The notes under the pieces were generated by a model. The model was not told the origin of the DNA and did no database searches. It saw nothing but the letters and a program-made list of their open reading frames with translations. Of a DNA stretch of 21,153 bases, positions 8,014 through 15,405 are shown piece after piece. The position numbers were made by a program, and so were the translations under genes. Location of the stretch: assembly GCA_964471235.1 (NCBI GenBank), contig CAYYGL010000080.1, forward strand, positions 1 to 21,153. The letters are read 5' to 3'. The stretch is from CAYYGL01 sp964471235. Lineage in GTDB: Bacteria; Calditrichota; Calditrichia; RBG-13-44-9; J075. The number at the start of each line of letters is the position of its first letter. The first letter of the stretch is position 1.

Positions 8014-8031
8014 AGTAGCTCTCAGTAGTCA

Positions 8032-8082
8032 GCTATCAGGTACCAACTCACGGCTGATAGCCGGAAGCTGACGGCTGAAAGC
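8032..8082. repeat. Short inverted/direct repeat cluster before prfA
   Basis: GCTATCAG (8032-8039) and CTGATAGC (8054-8061) are perfect inverted arms around a 14-nt loop. CGGCTGATAGC (8051-8061) recurs with one change as CGGCTGAAAGC (8072-8082). The '(a)gctgatagc / agctgaaagct' words look like a dispersed intergenic repeat; copy number cannot be judged here. Confidence 0.5.
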
Positions 8083-8133
8083 TAAAAATATCAGGTCAAT
8101 GTTCAAAATCAGATTTTTAAACACTATCCGGTT

Positions 8134-9219
8134 ATGTTAGACAAACTAAAAGACATCGAAGAAAAATTCGAGCAGATATCCCGGCAAATGGCAGACCCGG
8201 TTATTGCCGCAGACCATGAGAAATATACCGCCCTGGCGCGCGAGTATTCGGAATTGGAAGTGATCGTCAAGAAATACCGGGAGTTGCGGGAAGTGCTGAG
8301 CCGGATAGAAGACACCCGGGAACTCATCAACGAGGCGGACGACGACGAATTTCGGGAACTGGCAAAGGAAGAGTTAACCGAGTTGGAAAAGCAGGAGATC
8401 ACCCTGACGGAGGAATTACAGCGGTTACTGGTTCCGCCGGATCCCAATGACAATAAAAACATCATCATGGAAATCCGTGCCGGTACCGGCGGCAACGAAG
8501 CCGCAATTTTTGCCGGGGACCTCTATCGCATGTATATCAAATATTGTGAGAAACAGGGCTGGAAGACAGAGGTGCTGAGCGCCAACACCGGCGAACAGGG
8601 CGGCTTTAAGGAAATTATTTTTTCCATCATCGGTAAAGGCGCTTACGGGCGTTTAAAGTACGAAAGCGGGGTTCACCGGGTACAGCGGGTGCCGGAGACC
8701 GAATCCCAGGGGCGCATTCACACCTCGGCGGCTTCCGTAGCCGTGCTCCCGGAAGTGGATGATGTGGAAGTGGAAATTAACCCCAACGACATTCGGATTG
8801 ATGTGTTTCGAGCCTCCGGTCACGGCGGCCAGCATGTGAATACCACCGACTCCGCGGTGCGGATTGTGCACCTTCCTACCGGCATCACCGTTTCCTGCCA
8901 GGATGAAAAATCCCAGCTCAAGAATAAAAACAAAGCCATGAAGGTGCTGAAAGCCCGGTTGTATGACCTGGAACTGCGCAAACAACAGGAAGAACTTTCC
9001 AGTCAACGGCGCAATATGATCCGCAGCGGCGACCGGAGCGAAAAAATCCGCACTTACAATTTTCCCCAGGGGCGGGTAACGGATCATCGCATCAACCTGA
9101 CCCTCTACCGGCTGGAAGAAATTATGGAGGGCGACCTGGATATGCTGATTGACCAAATCCAGATTGCCGATCAGGCAGAACGTTTGAAGGAAAGCGAGCC
9201 ATTGCAAGCGAATGGATAA
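8134..9219 (+). CDS. prfA: Peptide chain release factor 1 (RF1)
   Basis: 361 residues, standard length. RF1 recognises UAA and UAG and triggers hydrolysis of the finished chain. The N-terminal coiled domain (1-100) is followed by the codon-recognition domain with the RF1-type P-x-T motif (PET, 187-189) in place of the SPF motif of RF2, and by GGQ (231-233) in 'GHGGQHVN', whose Gln is the substrate of PrmC. There is no clear ribosome-binding site at the ATG. It overlaps prmC by 8 nt, so the methylase is co-translated with its substrate. The presence of an intact RF1 argues that UAG is read as stop here, which bears on the split DUF1385 gene just upstream. Confidence 0.98.
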   Translation: MLDKLKDIEEKFEQISRQMADPVIAADHEKYTALAREYSELEVIVKKYRELREVLSRIEDTRELINEADDDEFRELAKEELTELEKQEITLTEELQRLLVPPDPNDNKNIIMEIRAGTGGNEAAIFAGDLYRMYIKYCEKQGWKTEVLSANTGEQGGFKEIIFSIIGKGAYGRLKYESGVHRVQRVPETESQGRIHTSAASVAVLPEVDDVEVEINPNDIRIDVFRASGHGGQHVNTTDSAVRIVHLPTGITVSCQDEKSQLKNKNKAMKVLKARLYDLELRKQQEELSSQRRNMIRSGDRSEKIRTYNFPQGRVTDHRINLTLYRLEEIMEGDLDMLIDQIQIADQAERLKESEPLQANG

Positions 9220-10090
9220 ACCCTGGACAGTTCAAGACATCCTCACCTGGACGATTCACTATTTTCAATCCCAACAAATACCGGACGCCCGCTTGAGTGC
9301 GGAACTGCTGTTAGCCCGGGTGCTGAAGTGTACCCGGATTGAATTATACCTGCAATTCGAGCGGATTCTAACCGCTGAAGAACGCCGCGCGTATCGGGAA
9401 TTGATCCATCGGCGGGCTGCCCGGGAGCCGGTGCAGTATATCCTGGGTGAAACCGAGTTTATGGGCATACCAATCCGGGTTACACCGGCCGTATTAATTC
9501 CCCGCCCGGAAACGGAGATGTTAGTTGATAGCGTGATTGAATATGCCCGGGAAGCCGCTTGCCCGCTGAGGATACTGGATATTGGCACTGGCAGCGGCTG
9601 CATTGCCATTGCCCTGGCGAAAATGATCCCCGAAGCGATGGTAACAGCGATTGACATCAGCAACGAGGCGCTGGAAATTGCCGTAGCAAATGCCCGGCTG
9701 AATAACGCTGAGGTGACATTCCTTGCCGGTGATATTTTTCAAATCTACCGGGAATTGCCCCGACCGCTGGATATCGTGGTCAGTAATCCGCCCTATATCT
9801 CGCAAGATGATTGGGAACAGCTCCAACCGGAGGTAAAAAATTATGAACCGGCATCCGCCCTGCAAGGGGGAGACGACGGCATGGATTTTTACCGCCGCCT
9901 GGCAAAGGTCGTTCAGGAATTGTTAGCCCCACAGGGAGCACTATTTTTGGAAACCGGGTATAATCAAGCCCGGGCAGTAGCGGAACTGTTCGAAGCAATA
10001 AACTTTCAGACTCTCATTCGCCCGGATTTAAATCAGATCGAGCGGGTGGTAATTGCCCGACGAGGGAAAGTGGAGGGGGATAAGGGATAG
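9212..10090 (+). CDS. prmC: Release factor glutamine methyltransferase PrmC
   Basis: 292 residues. PrmC methylates the Gln of the GGQ motif of RF1 and RF2 using S-adenosylmethionine. The N-terminal helical domain (about 1-85, with 'REPVQYILGETEFMG') binds the release factor; the Rossmann methyltransferase domain has the SAM-binding motif ILDIGTGSG (121-129) and the catalytic NPPY (192-195), which defines N5-glutamine methylases. The start overlaps the end of prfA (ATGGATAA). It ends in AAGGGATAG within a purine-rich stretch that continues toward rnr. Confidence 0.97.
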   Translation: MDKPWTVQDILTWTIHYFQSQQIPDARLSAELLLARVLKCTRIELYLQFERILTAEERRAYRELIHRRAAREPVQYILGETEFMGIPIRVTPAVLIPRPETEMLVDSVIEYAREAACPLRILDIGTGSGCIAIALAKMIPEAMVTAIDISNEALEIAVANARLNNAEVTFLAGDIFQIYRELPRPLDIVVSNPPYISQDDWEQLQPEVKNYEPASALQGGDDGMDFYRRLAKVVQELLAPQGALFLETGYNQARAVAELFEAINFQTLIRPDLNQIERVVIARRGKVEGDKG

Positions 10091-10227
10091 GGTATAAGGT
10101 AGTAAAGATAATAGGGGGTGAGGAAGGGAGAATGGGTGAAAAGATGGGCAGAATCGACTATTAACTAAAAGGAACAGGGAACAGAGACCTACTAACGTAG
10201 CAATGGTACAACTACAGAAAGAACGAT

Positions 10228-12372
10228 ATGAAACAGAAGACGAACAAGAAACAAAGAAATCCGTTTGAAAACAAAATTCTGGAATTTTTAAAGAGGAAGC
10301 GTGGCAAATCTTATAAGCGGAAAGAAATTTCCCGGGCGTTGAATGTTAACAAATCCGATTATTACCTTTTCCGGGAGGCGGTGGAGAATCTGCTGCGTTC
10401 CGGAAAAATTGCCCGTTTAAAGGGCGGCAAATTGACCGTGGCAGCCTCTCTGCAAAAAATCCAGGGGAAGCTGCAAATGACCCGCAAAGGGTTTGCCTTT
10501 GTCACCGACGAGCGCACCGAAGAAGACATCTTTATTTCCGCTCAGAATTTAAACACCGCTTTGGATGAAGACCTGGTGGAAGTGCAGCTTTTTGGTGTTT
10601 CCCGCGGGAAAAATAAAGAAGGCAGGGTACTGAGGGTGCTGGAACGTTCCCGCACCCGGTTTGTGGGTACATATCACAAAAGTGAATACTACGGTTTTGT
10701 GGTGCCGGATAATCCTAAAGTCTATCGCGATTTTTACATCCCCGAGAAAAAGACCGGCGGTGCCAGGAACGGGCAAAAGGTGGTGGTGGAATTGGAAAAA
10801 TGGGACTCGTCCATGCTTAACCCGGAAGGGCGAATCGTGGAGATAATCGGCTTTCCGGATCAACCCGGGGTAGATGTTTCCTCGGTGGCGATTAGCCACG
10901 GGTTGCCGTTGAGTTTTCCGCAGAAGGTGGAAAAGGAAGCCCGGCAGGTGGAACTTCGGATAACCCCGGAAGAGTTGGCGCAGCGGCTGGATTTACGGGA
11001 GGAGATGATTTTTACGGTGGATCCGGAAGATGCCAAGGATTTTGACGACGCCATCTCCCTGAACATTTTAGAAAACGGCAACTTCCGGCTCGGGGTTCAT
11101 ATCGCCGATGTTAGTTTTTTTGTACAGGAAGATAGCGTGGTGGATCGGGAAGCCCTGAAACGAGGCACCAGCGTTTACCTGGTAGACCGGGTGATCCCCA
11201 TGCTGCCGGAACATCTTTCCAACAAATTGTGCAGCCTCCAGCCCAATGAGGATCGCTTAACTTATAGCTGCATCATGGAAATCTCCCCCACCGGAGAAGT
11301 GGTTACATATAACATTCGCAAGTCGATCATCCACAGCAAACGCCGCTTTACTTACCAGGAAGTTCAGGCGATCATTGATGATCAACACAGTGAGGACCCC
11401 CTGGCGCCGGTGCTTCGGGAAATGCACCGCCTCAGTCGAATTTTGCGGGAGCGGCGCCTTGCCCGCGGCAGCATCGATTTTGATACCCCGGAAGTTAAAT
11501 TTATCCTGAATGAACAGGGATTTCCGGTTGACATCATCCCCATCGAACGACTGCACAGCCATGAGATGATAGAAGAATTCATGCTGATGGCAAATCAAAC
11601 CGTTTGCAAATATGTATTGGATATTGCCGGCAATCGGAAACCCAACCCCTTCATTTACCGGGTGCATGAGCGACCGGACAAAGAAAAATTACAGAAGTTT
11701 CAGGATTTTTTAAATGCCCTGGGCTATAAAATCCGCTTGCGATCCAACATGACACCAATGGATTTTCAGAAGGTGTTAAAGCAAATCGAAGGCGATAAGG
11801 ATGAGTTGCTGGTCAAGGAAGTGGCACTCCGCACCATGATGAAGGCAAATTATTCGCCCCAAAACATCGGTCACTTCGGGCTGGCATTCGATTACTATAC
11901 CCATTTTACCTCCCCCATTCGCCGCTATCCCGATTTGGAAGTACACCGGTTACTGAAAGAATATGAAAAACCGATTCCCCGGAAACGGCGTCAGGAACTG
12001 GAAAAGAAGATTAAAAAAATCTGTGAAGTCTCCTCGGAACGAGAGCGAGTGGCGCTGAACGCCGAACGGGAAAGCGTACGGATTAAACAGATTGAATGGA
12101 TTACTCAGCACCAGGATGAAATTTTTGAGGGGCTGATTTCCGGGGTCACAGCTTTCGGCATTTTTGTAGAAACCGTGCCCTATTTAATCGAAGGGCTGAT
12201 CCGCATCGAAAATCTGGCGGATGATTATTACATCTATGATGAAAAAACCTATTCGTTGATCGGAAAGGATTCCGGGCGGGTGCTGCGGCTGGGAGACCCG
12301 GTACGGGTAAAAGTCACCAACGTCAATCAGGAACGGAATGAGGTGGACTTTGCCCTGGTGGAAGAGAATTAA
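10228..12372 (+). CDS. rnr: Ribonuclease R (RNB family 3'-5' exoribonuclease)
   Basis: 714 residues. RNase R degrades structured RNA from the 3' end. Domains in order: a basic N-terminus with a helix-turn-helix-like segment (about 12-70), two cold-shock domains (about 78-135 and 143-205), the catalytic RNB domain with the acidic cluster VDPEDAKDFDDAIS in which D265, D271, D273 and D274 match the metal-binding aspartates, and a C-terminal S1 domain (about 630-712, 'FEGLISGVTAFGIFVE'). The long lysine tail of E. coli RNase R is absent, as in many shorter homologues. It follows prmC after 137 bp of purine-rich spacer, and no gene follows for 522 bp, so it probably ends this transcription unit. 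Confidence 0.96.
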   Translation: MKQKTNKKQRNPFENKILEFLKRKRGKSYKRKEISRALNVNKSDYYLFREAVENLLRSGKIARLKGGKLTVAASLQKIQGKLQMTRKGFAFVTDERTEEDIFISAQNLNTALDEDLVEVQLFGVSRGKNKEGRVLRVLERSRTRFVGTYHKSEYYGFVVPDNPKVYRDFYIPEKKTGGARNGQKVVVELEKWDSSMLNPEGRIVEIIGFPDQPGVDVSSVAISHGLPLSFPQKVEKEARQVELRITPEELAQRLDLREEMIFTVDPEDAKDFDDAISLNILENGNFRLGVHIADVSFFVQEDSVVDREALKRGTSVYLVDRVIPMLPEHLSNKLCSLQPNEDRLTYSCIMEISPTGEVVTYNIRKSIIHSKRRFTYQEVQAIIDDQHSEDPLAPVLREMHRLSRILRERRLARGSIDFDTPEVKFILNEQGFPVDIIPIERLHSHEMIEEFMLMANQTVCKYVLDIAGNRKPNPFIYRVHERPDKEKLQKFQDFLNALGYKIRLRSNMTPMDFQKVLKQIEGDKDELLVKEVALRTMMKANYSPQNIGHFGLAFDYYTHFTSPIRRYPDLEVHRLLKEYEKPIPRKRRQELEKKIKKICEVSSERERVALNAERESVRIKQIEWITQHQDEIFEGLISGVTAFGIFVETVPYLIEGLIRIENLADDYYIYDEKTYSLIGKDSGRVLRLGDPVRVKVTNVNQERNEVDFALVEEN

Positions 12373-12894
12373 ACACCGTCCAATCATGCCGGAGGTAGCG
12401 GTGTGAAAGTGATGGGTCTGTACCGAATTTCAAAAAATCAGCAGCACCGTTTCGGGGTAGCACCTCATCACCGGGAACAAGACTCTTTTTGCTATATTCT
12501 GTTGCCCCCGGCGCTCCCGAATGTTCTCCATATTTTGGAACTACTCAGGTAGATAAGAGCACAAAACCGGTTCCGAAAAAGATGATTGATGAGAGGAGTC
12601 TCCGGATTGTAACATTTTAAATTTACCTTACTTTGATTCCGGAAAGTGCCGTTTTACCGCGACGGTCCCCGCCGCAGCGGGGCATGGTCGCAAAGTTAGA
12701 GTCTGCTCAAGACGTTGCGTTCGCTACGGTTAAGCAAACCACGGTAAGCCATTGCTCTGGCATCTAAACAACCCGAGTAGTTGCCATATCTTAACTCTTT
12801 GTAAATTGGCTTACATATTTCCAACCGTTCCGGAAATAAGTTTATACTTCGTATTGAAGGAACCTCTGGAGCATAACATCGGGGAACAGCAAAG
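12373..12894. other. 522-bp non-coding region with several inverted repeats
   Basis: No convincing gene. Directly after rnr, ACACCG (12373-12378) and CGGTGT (12399-12404) form inverted arms without a T run. A strong GC hairpin lies at 12659-12691. TTCCGGAA occurs at 12637-12644 and again at 12828-12835, with small stems between (such as CAAC/GTTG). It must also hold the promoter of the next gene, which I cannot place; GGGGA at about 12881 is a possible ribosome-binding site for the TTG start at 12895. Confidence 0.5.
12659..12691. repeat. GC-rich two-tier hairpin
   Basis: Outer arms GCGAC/GTCGC (12659-12663, 12687-12691) and inner arms CCCCGC/GCGGGG (12667-12672, 12677-12682) enclose the tetraloop CGCA. 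There is no T run, so it is not an ordinary terminator. A REP-like repeat is possible. Confidence 0.6.
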
Positions 12895-13707
12895 TTGAGA
12901 ATCACTCCACATAGCACCATTCAACGGGCACTGATTCTGTTTACCAGCCATCCGGATAAGGAGGCGGAACGGAAACAGGTAGGGGCAACCGTTGAGGACA
13001 CCCGGCAAATTTACCGGGCACTGATAAGCGATATTCTCAGGAAGATCGACAGCGCCCAACAGGAGTGCAACTTTGACCTGATCATCGCCTCTGATGCCGC
13101 CGACCTGCCCAATCTCCGCCAGGCAAATGCGATTCTACCCCGGCCAATTGAGTTTCAATTTATCGAGCATCAGCACCATACCTTCCAGGATAAATTTAAC
13201 CGGGCGTTGCAAACTGCCTTTTCACAAGACTATGAGCAGGTGGTGATTATTGGCAACGACACCCCGGATCTCACCCCGGAAATGCTGGAAAACGCTTTCC
13301 GGCAACTCCATACTCACCAAGCCGTGGTAGGACCTGCCCCGGACGGCGGCTTTTACCTCCTCGGTCTTTGCCGGTTTCAACCTGAATTGTTCAATGGCAT
13401 CCGCTGGTGCAGCGGACAGGTATTGACCCAATTGTTAAAAAATCTTCGCTATCAGAATATTTCCCACACCCTGTTAATACCCCTGGCAGATATTGATTCC
13501 CATGCGGAACTAATGACATGGATATACCAACAGACTGGAGATATCCCTCTATTATACCTGTTGCTAAGTGCATTATTGCGGCACTGCCCGCCCTGTTTTG
13601 ATTACACTCATCCCTTTCTCACTCAGCGCCACCGTACCCGGCGGATCTGGCAGAAACCTCCTCCCCGGAAGGAAATCAGGGTGTCAGGGTTTTGGGCTAT
13701 CCGGTAG
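12895..13707 (+). CDS. DUF2064 / TIGR04282-type GT-A-fold transferase
   Basis: 270 residues from a TTG start (GGGGA about nine bases upstream). The core matches the family called 'rSAM/selenodomain-associated transferase 1': 'VVIIGNDTPDLTPEML' (116-131), with the Asp-rich nucleotide-binding turn, then GPAPDGGFYLLG (146-157), and 'FNGIRWCSGQVL' (166-177). Such proteins have the glycosyl/nucleotidyltransferase A fold, and the exact reaction is unknown. The usual N-terminal 'GKVKTRL' nucleotide-binding motif is replaced by 'DKEAERKQVGAT' (21-32), so the substrate may differ. The C-terminal 60 residues are less conserved. Family members often sit near arsenosugar-type radical SAM genes, and here it heads an ArsM-containing series, though 191 bp separate it from the next gene. 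Confidence 0.75.
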   Translation: MRITPHSTIQRALILFTSHPDKEAERKQVGATVEDTRQIYRALISDILRKIDSAQQECNFDLIIASDAADLPNLRQANAILPRPIEFQFIEHQHHTFQDKFNRALQTAFSQDYEQVVIIGNDTPDLTPEMLENAFRQLHTHQAVVGPAPDGGFYLLGLCRFQPELFNGIRWCSGQVLTQLLKNLRYQNISHTLLIPLADIDSHAELMTWIYQQTGDIPLLYLLLSALLRHCPPCFDYTHPFLTQRHRTRRIWQKPPPRKEIRVSGFWAIR

Positions 13708-13803
13708 AGTTACCCATCGGGAATTTTCTTACGACCTTTTCTCACGACTCTGCATCCTGAGCATCATCATTTAATAAATCCCAAAAAATTAAGTGAGACG
13801 TTG

Positions 13804-13841
13804 CCCTGTACCGGAAATGCAGCAGCATTATCCGCACAGGG
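13804..13841 (+). promoter_or_regulatory. Long imperfect hairpin in the leader of the flavoprotein gene
   Basis: CCCTGT (13804-13809), CGGA (13812-13815) and ATGC (13817-13820) pair with GCAT (13825-13828), TCCG (13831-13834) and ACAGGG (13836-13841) around the loop AGCA: 14 pairs with small internal loops. No T run follows, so a leader RNA structure or a dyad operator is more likely than a terminator. Confidence 0.55.
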
Positions 13842-13869
13842 ACGGCACGTACTAAAACGATGCTATCCG

Positions 13870-13884
13870 CGTCTGTAACAGACG
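13870..13884 (+). promoter_or_regulatory. Small hairpin abutting the ribosome-binding site
   Basis: CGTCTG-TAA-CAGACG is a perfect 6-bp stem ending three bases before AAGGAG (13887-13892), the ribosome-binding site of the gene at 13899. It could influence ribosome access. Confidence 0.45.
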
Positions 13885-13898
13885 AAAAGGAGTAAGAA

Positions 13899-15170
13899 AT
13901 GTCTGGAAATGCATTACCACGCAAGATCATGATTCTGGGTGCCGGTCCGATAGGCTTGGAAACAGCTCTCTATGCCAGTCAATTGGGATACGATGTGCAG
14001 GTATTGGAAAAAGGCGAACCGGGAAATCACATCCGCCAGTGGGGGCATGTGCGCCTGTTTTCCCCATTTTCCATGAACCACACTCCCCTGGGAAAACGGG
14101 TGGTGGAATCCCTGGGAGTGGAGATGCCGGGCGGAGATGAGTATATCACCGGAAGGCATTACGTGGAAGTGTATGTGAAACCCCTGGCGAATTCCCCCCA
14201 ACTGAAACCGCTGATTCGTACCCACACCAGGGTGCTGGCAGTGGGCAGGCGCCATATCCTGAAAAACGAACATATTGGCAATGGGCATCGCATTCGGGAG
14301 CCGTTTAAGATTCTGGTTAGAGACTGGCACGGGAAAGAGGAATACCTGTATTCGGATATCGTCATTGATTGCACCGGAAGCTACAGTGAGCCCAATTGGT
14401 TGGGAGACGGCGGCATACCGGCGATTGGCGAAACGGAAAACCGGCATCGTATTCAATACTGGCTGGATAACATCAACGGGGAATCGCGGCGGAAGTACCT
14501 GGGAAAGACCACCCTGCTGGTTGGCGGTGGTCATAGTGCCGCAAACTCGATGGTTGCCTTTGCTTCCCTGTTCGAAGAAACACCCGGCACACAGGTGGTC
14601 TGGCTGACCCGCCAGGGGGGTGAGACACCCTTGAAAGCTGTGGAAAACGATCCCTTAGCCGAACGGGATCGGATCGTACGGGAAGCCAATGCCCTGGTGA
14701 CCCATCCCAATGTGGAATGGCTGAAAGAAGCGATAGTGGAAGCGGTGGCGTTCGACCCGGGTGATCAAAAGTTTCGGGTGACGGTAAATCGCAACGGCGA
14801 TTCCCGGGAGATCGTTGTGGATCACATAATTGCCAACGTGGGATTTTCACCGGACAATCATCTTTACCAGGAATTGCAGGTGCACGAATGTTACGCCTCC
14901 CGGGCGCCCATGAAATTAGCGGCAGCATTGCTCAGCGAAGATTCATCGGCAGACTGTCTTACCCAATCCGGCAAAGGACCGGAAGTGCTGAAAAATCCGG
15001 AGCCCAATTTCTATATCCTGGGCATGAAAAGTTATGGGAAGAATACCAACTTCCTGCTGCGGGTGGGATACGAGCAGATTCGGGACGTGTTTCAACTCAT
15101 CACCGGAGAGGAGACGTTGGATTTATATGGCAAGGCAACGGCTGAGGCAAAGGAAACGGGGGAAATTTAA
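13899..15170 (+). CDS. FAD/NAD(P)-dependent oxidoreductase, two Rossmann motifs
   Basis: 423 residues. An N-terminal FAD-type motif GAGPIG (14-19), followed by an acidic end of the second strand (VLEKGE), and a second dinucleotide motif GGGHSA (209-214) define a flavoprotein monooxygenase/thioredoxin-reductase-like fold. 'DCTGSYSEP' (157-165) and 'IANVGFSPD' resemble the ATG-type hinge motifs of that fold. There is no CxxC active site, so it is not a thioredoxin reductase. The closest general class is the flavin monooxygenase-like pyridine nucleotide-disulphide group; the substrate is unknown. The ribosome-binding site AAGGAG is six bases before the ATG. As part of the series ending in arsM it may oxidise or reduce an arsenical or a sugar intermediate (inference only). 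Confidence 0.75.
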   Translation: MSGNALPRKIMILGAGPIGLETALYASQLGYDVQVLEKGEPGNHIRQWGHVRLFSPFSMNHTPLGKRVVESLGVEMPGGDEYITGRHYVEVYVKPLANSPQLKPLIRTHTRVLAVGRRHILKNEHIGNGHRIREPFKILVRDWHGKEEYLYSDIVIDCTGSYSEPNWLGDGGIPAIGETENRHRIQYWLDNINGESRRKYLGKTTLLVGGGHSAANSMVAFASLFEETPGTQVVWLTRQGGETPLKAVENDPLAERDRIVREANALVTHPNVEWLKEAIVEAVAFDPGDQKFRVTVNRNGDSREIVVDHIIANVGFSPDNHLYQELQVHECYASRAPMKLAAALLSEDSSADCLTQSGKGPEVLKNPEPNFYILGMKSYGKNTNFLLRVGYEQIRDVFQLITGEETLDLYGKATAEAKETGEI

Positions 15171-15190
15171 AAACGGAGATGATATGTATT

Positions 15191-15357
15191 ATGGGATATG
15201 ATATCCCATCGCGTTGCGAAACTCCTCCGTAACGGATAGAGAAACTTCGTTTCCTATAATTATAGGAGAACCGGGTAAGGAAATTCTCAAAACAGAGTTT
15301 TGAATCCGTTGCGTCACCAAACCGGAGTCCGGTGACGAGGGAAAACACCTCACCCTC
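15191..15357. repeat. Tandem array of short perfect hairpins
   Basis: Between two genes lie consecutive stems: ATGGGATAT-g-ATATCCCAT (15191-15209), TCGC-gtt-GCGA (15209-15219), TCCGT-a-ACGGA (15226-15236), GAAAC-ttc-GTTTC (15241-15253), the palindrome TCCTATAATTATAGGA (15252-15267), TCAAAAC-aga-GTTTTGA (15287-15303), ACCGGA-g-TCCGGT (15321-15333, or GTCACC/GGTGAC at 15313-15336) and GAGGG/CCCTC (15337-15357). Loops are mostly 0-3 nt. I do not know a named element with this form. Confidence 0.7.
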
Positions 15358-15405
15358 TGCCTGAACTTACGTCTGAACAATCAAACAAAAAGAAAAAAAA
15401 CAACC

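Noticed and set aside
12696..12920. 74-residue minus-strand frame before the DUF2064 gene
   Set aside because: Overlaps the start of the DUF2064 gene and the hairpin-rich spacer; looks like translated repeat sequence, no recognised domain.
15191..15357. Hairpin array as a CRISPR
   Set aside because: The stems differ in sequence and there are no equal repeats with unique spacers; no cas genes in the window.
15100..15380. Two minus-strand frames across the hairpin array
   Set aside because: They run through consecutive palindromes and into the end of the flavoprotein gene; no sign of coding constraint.
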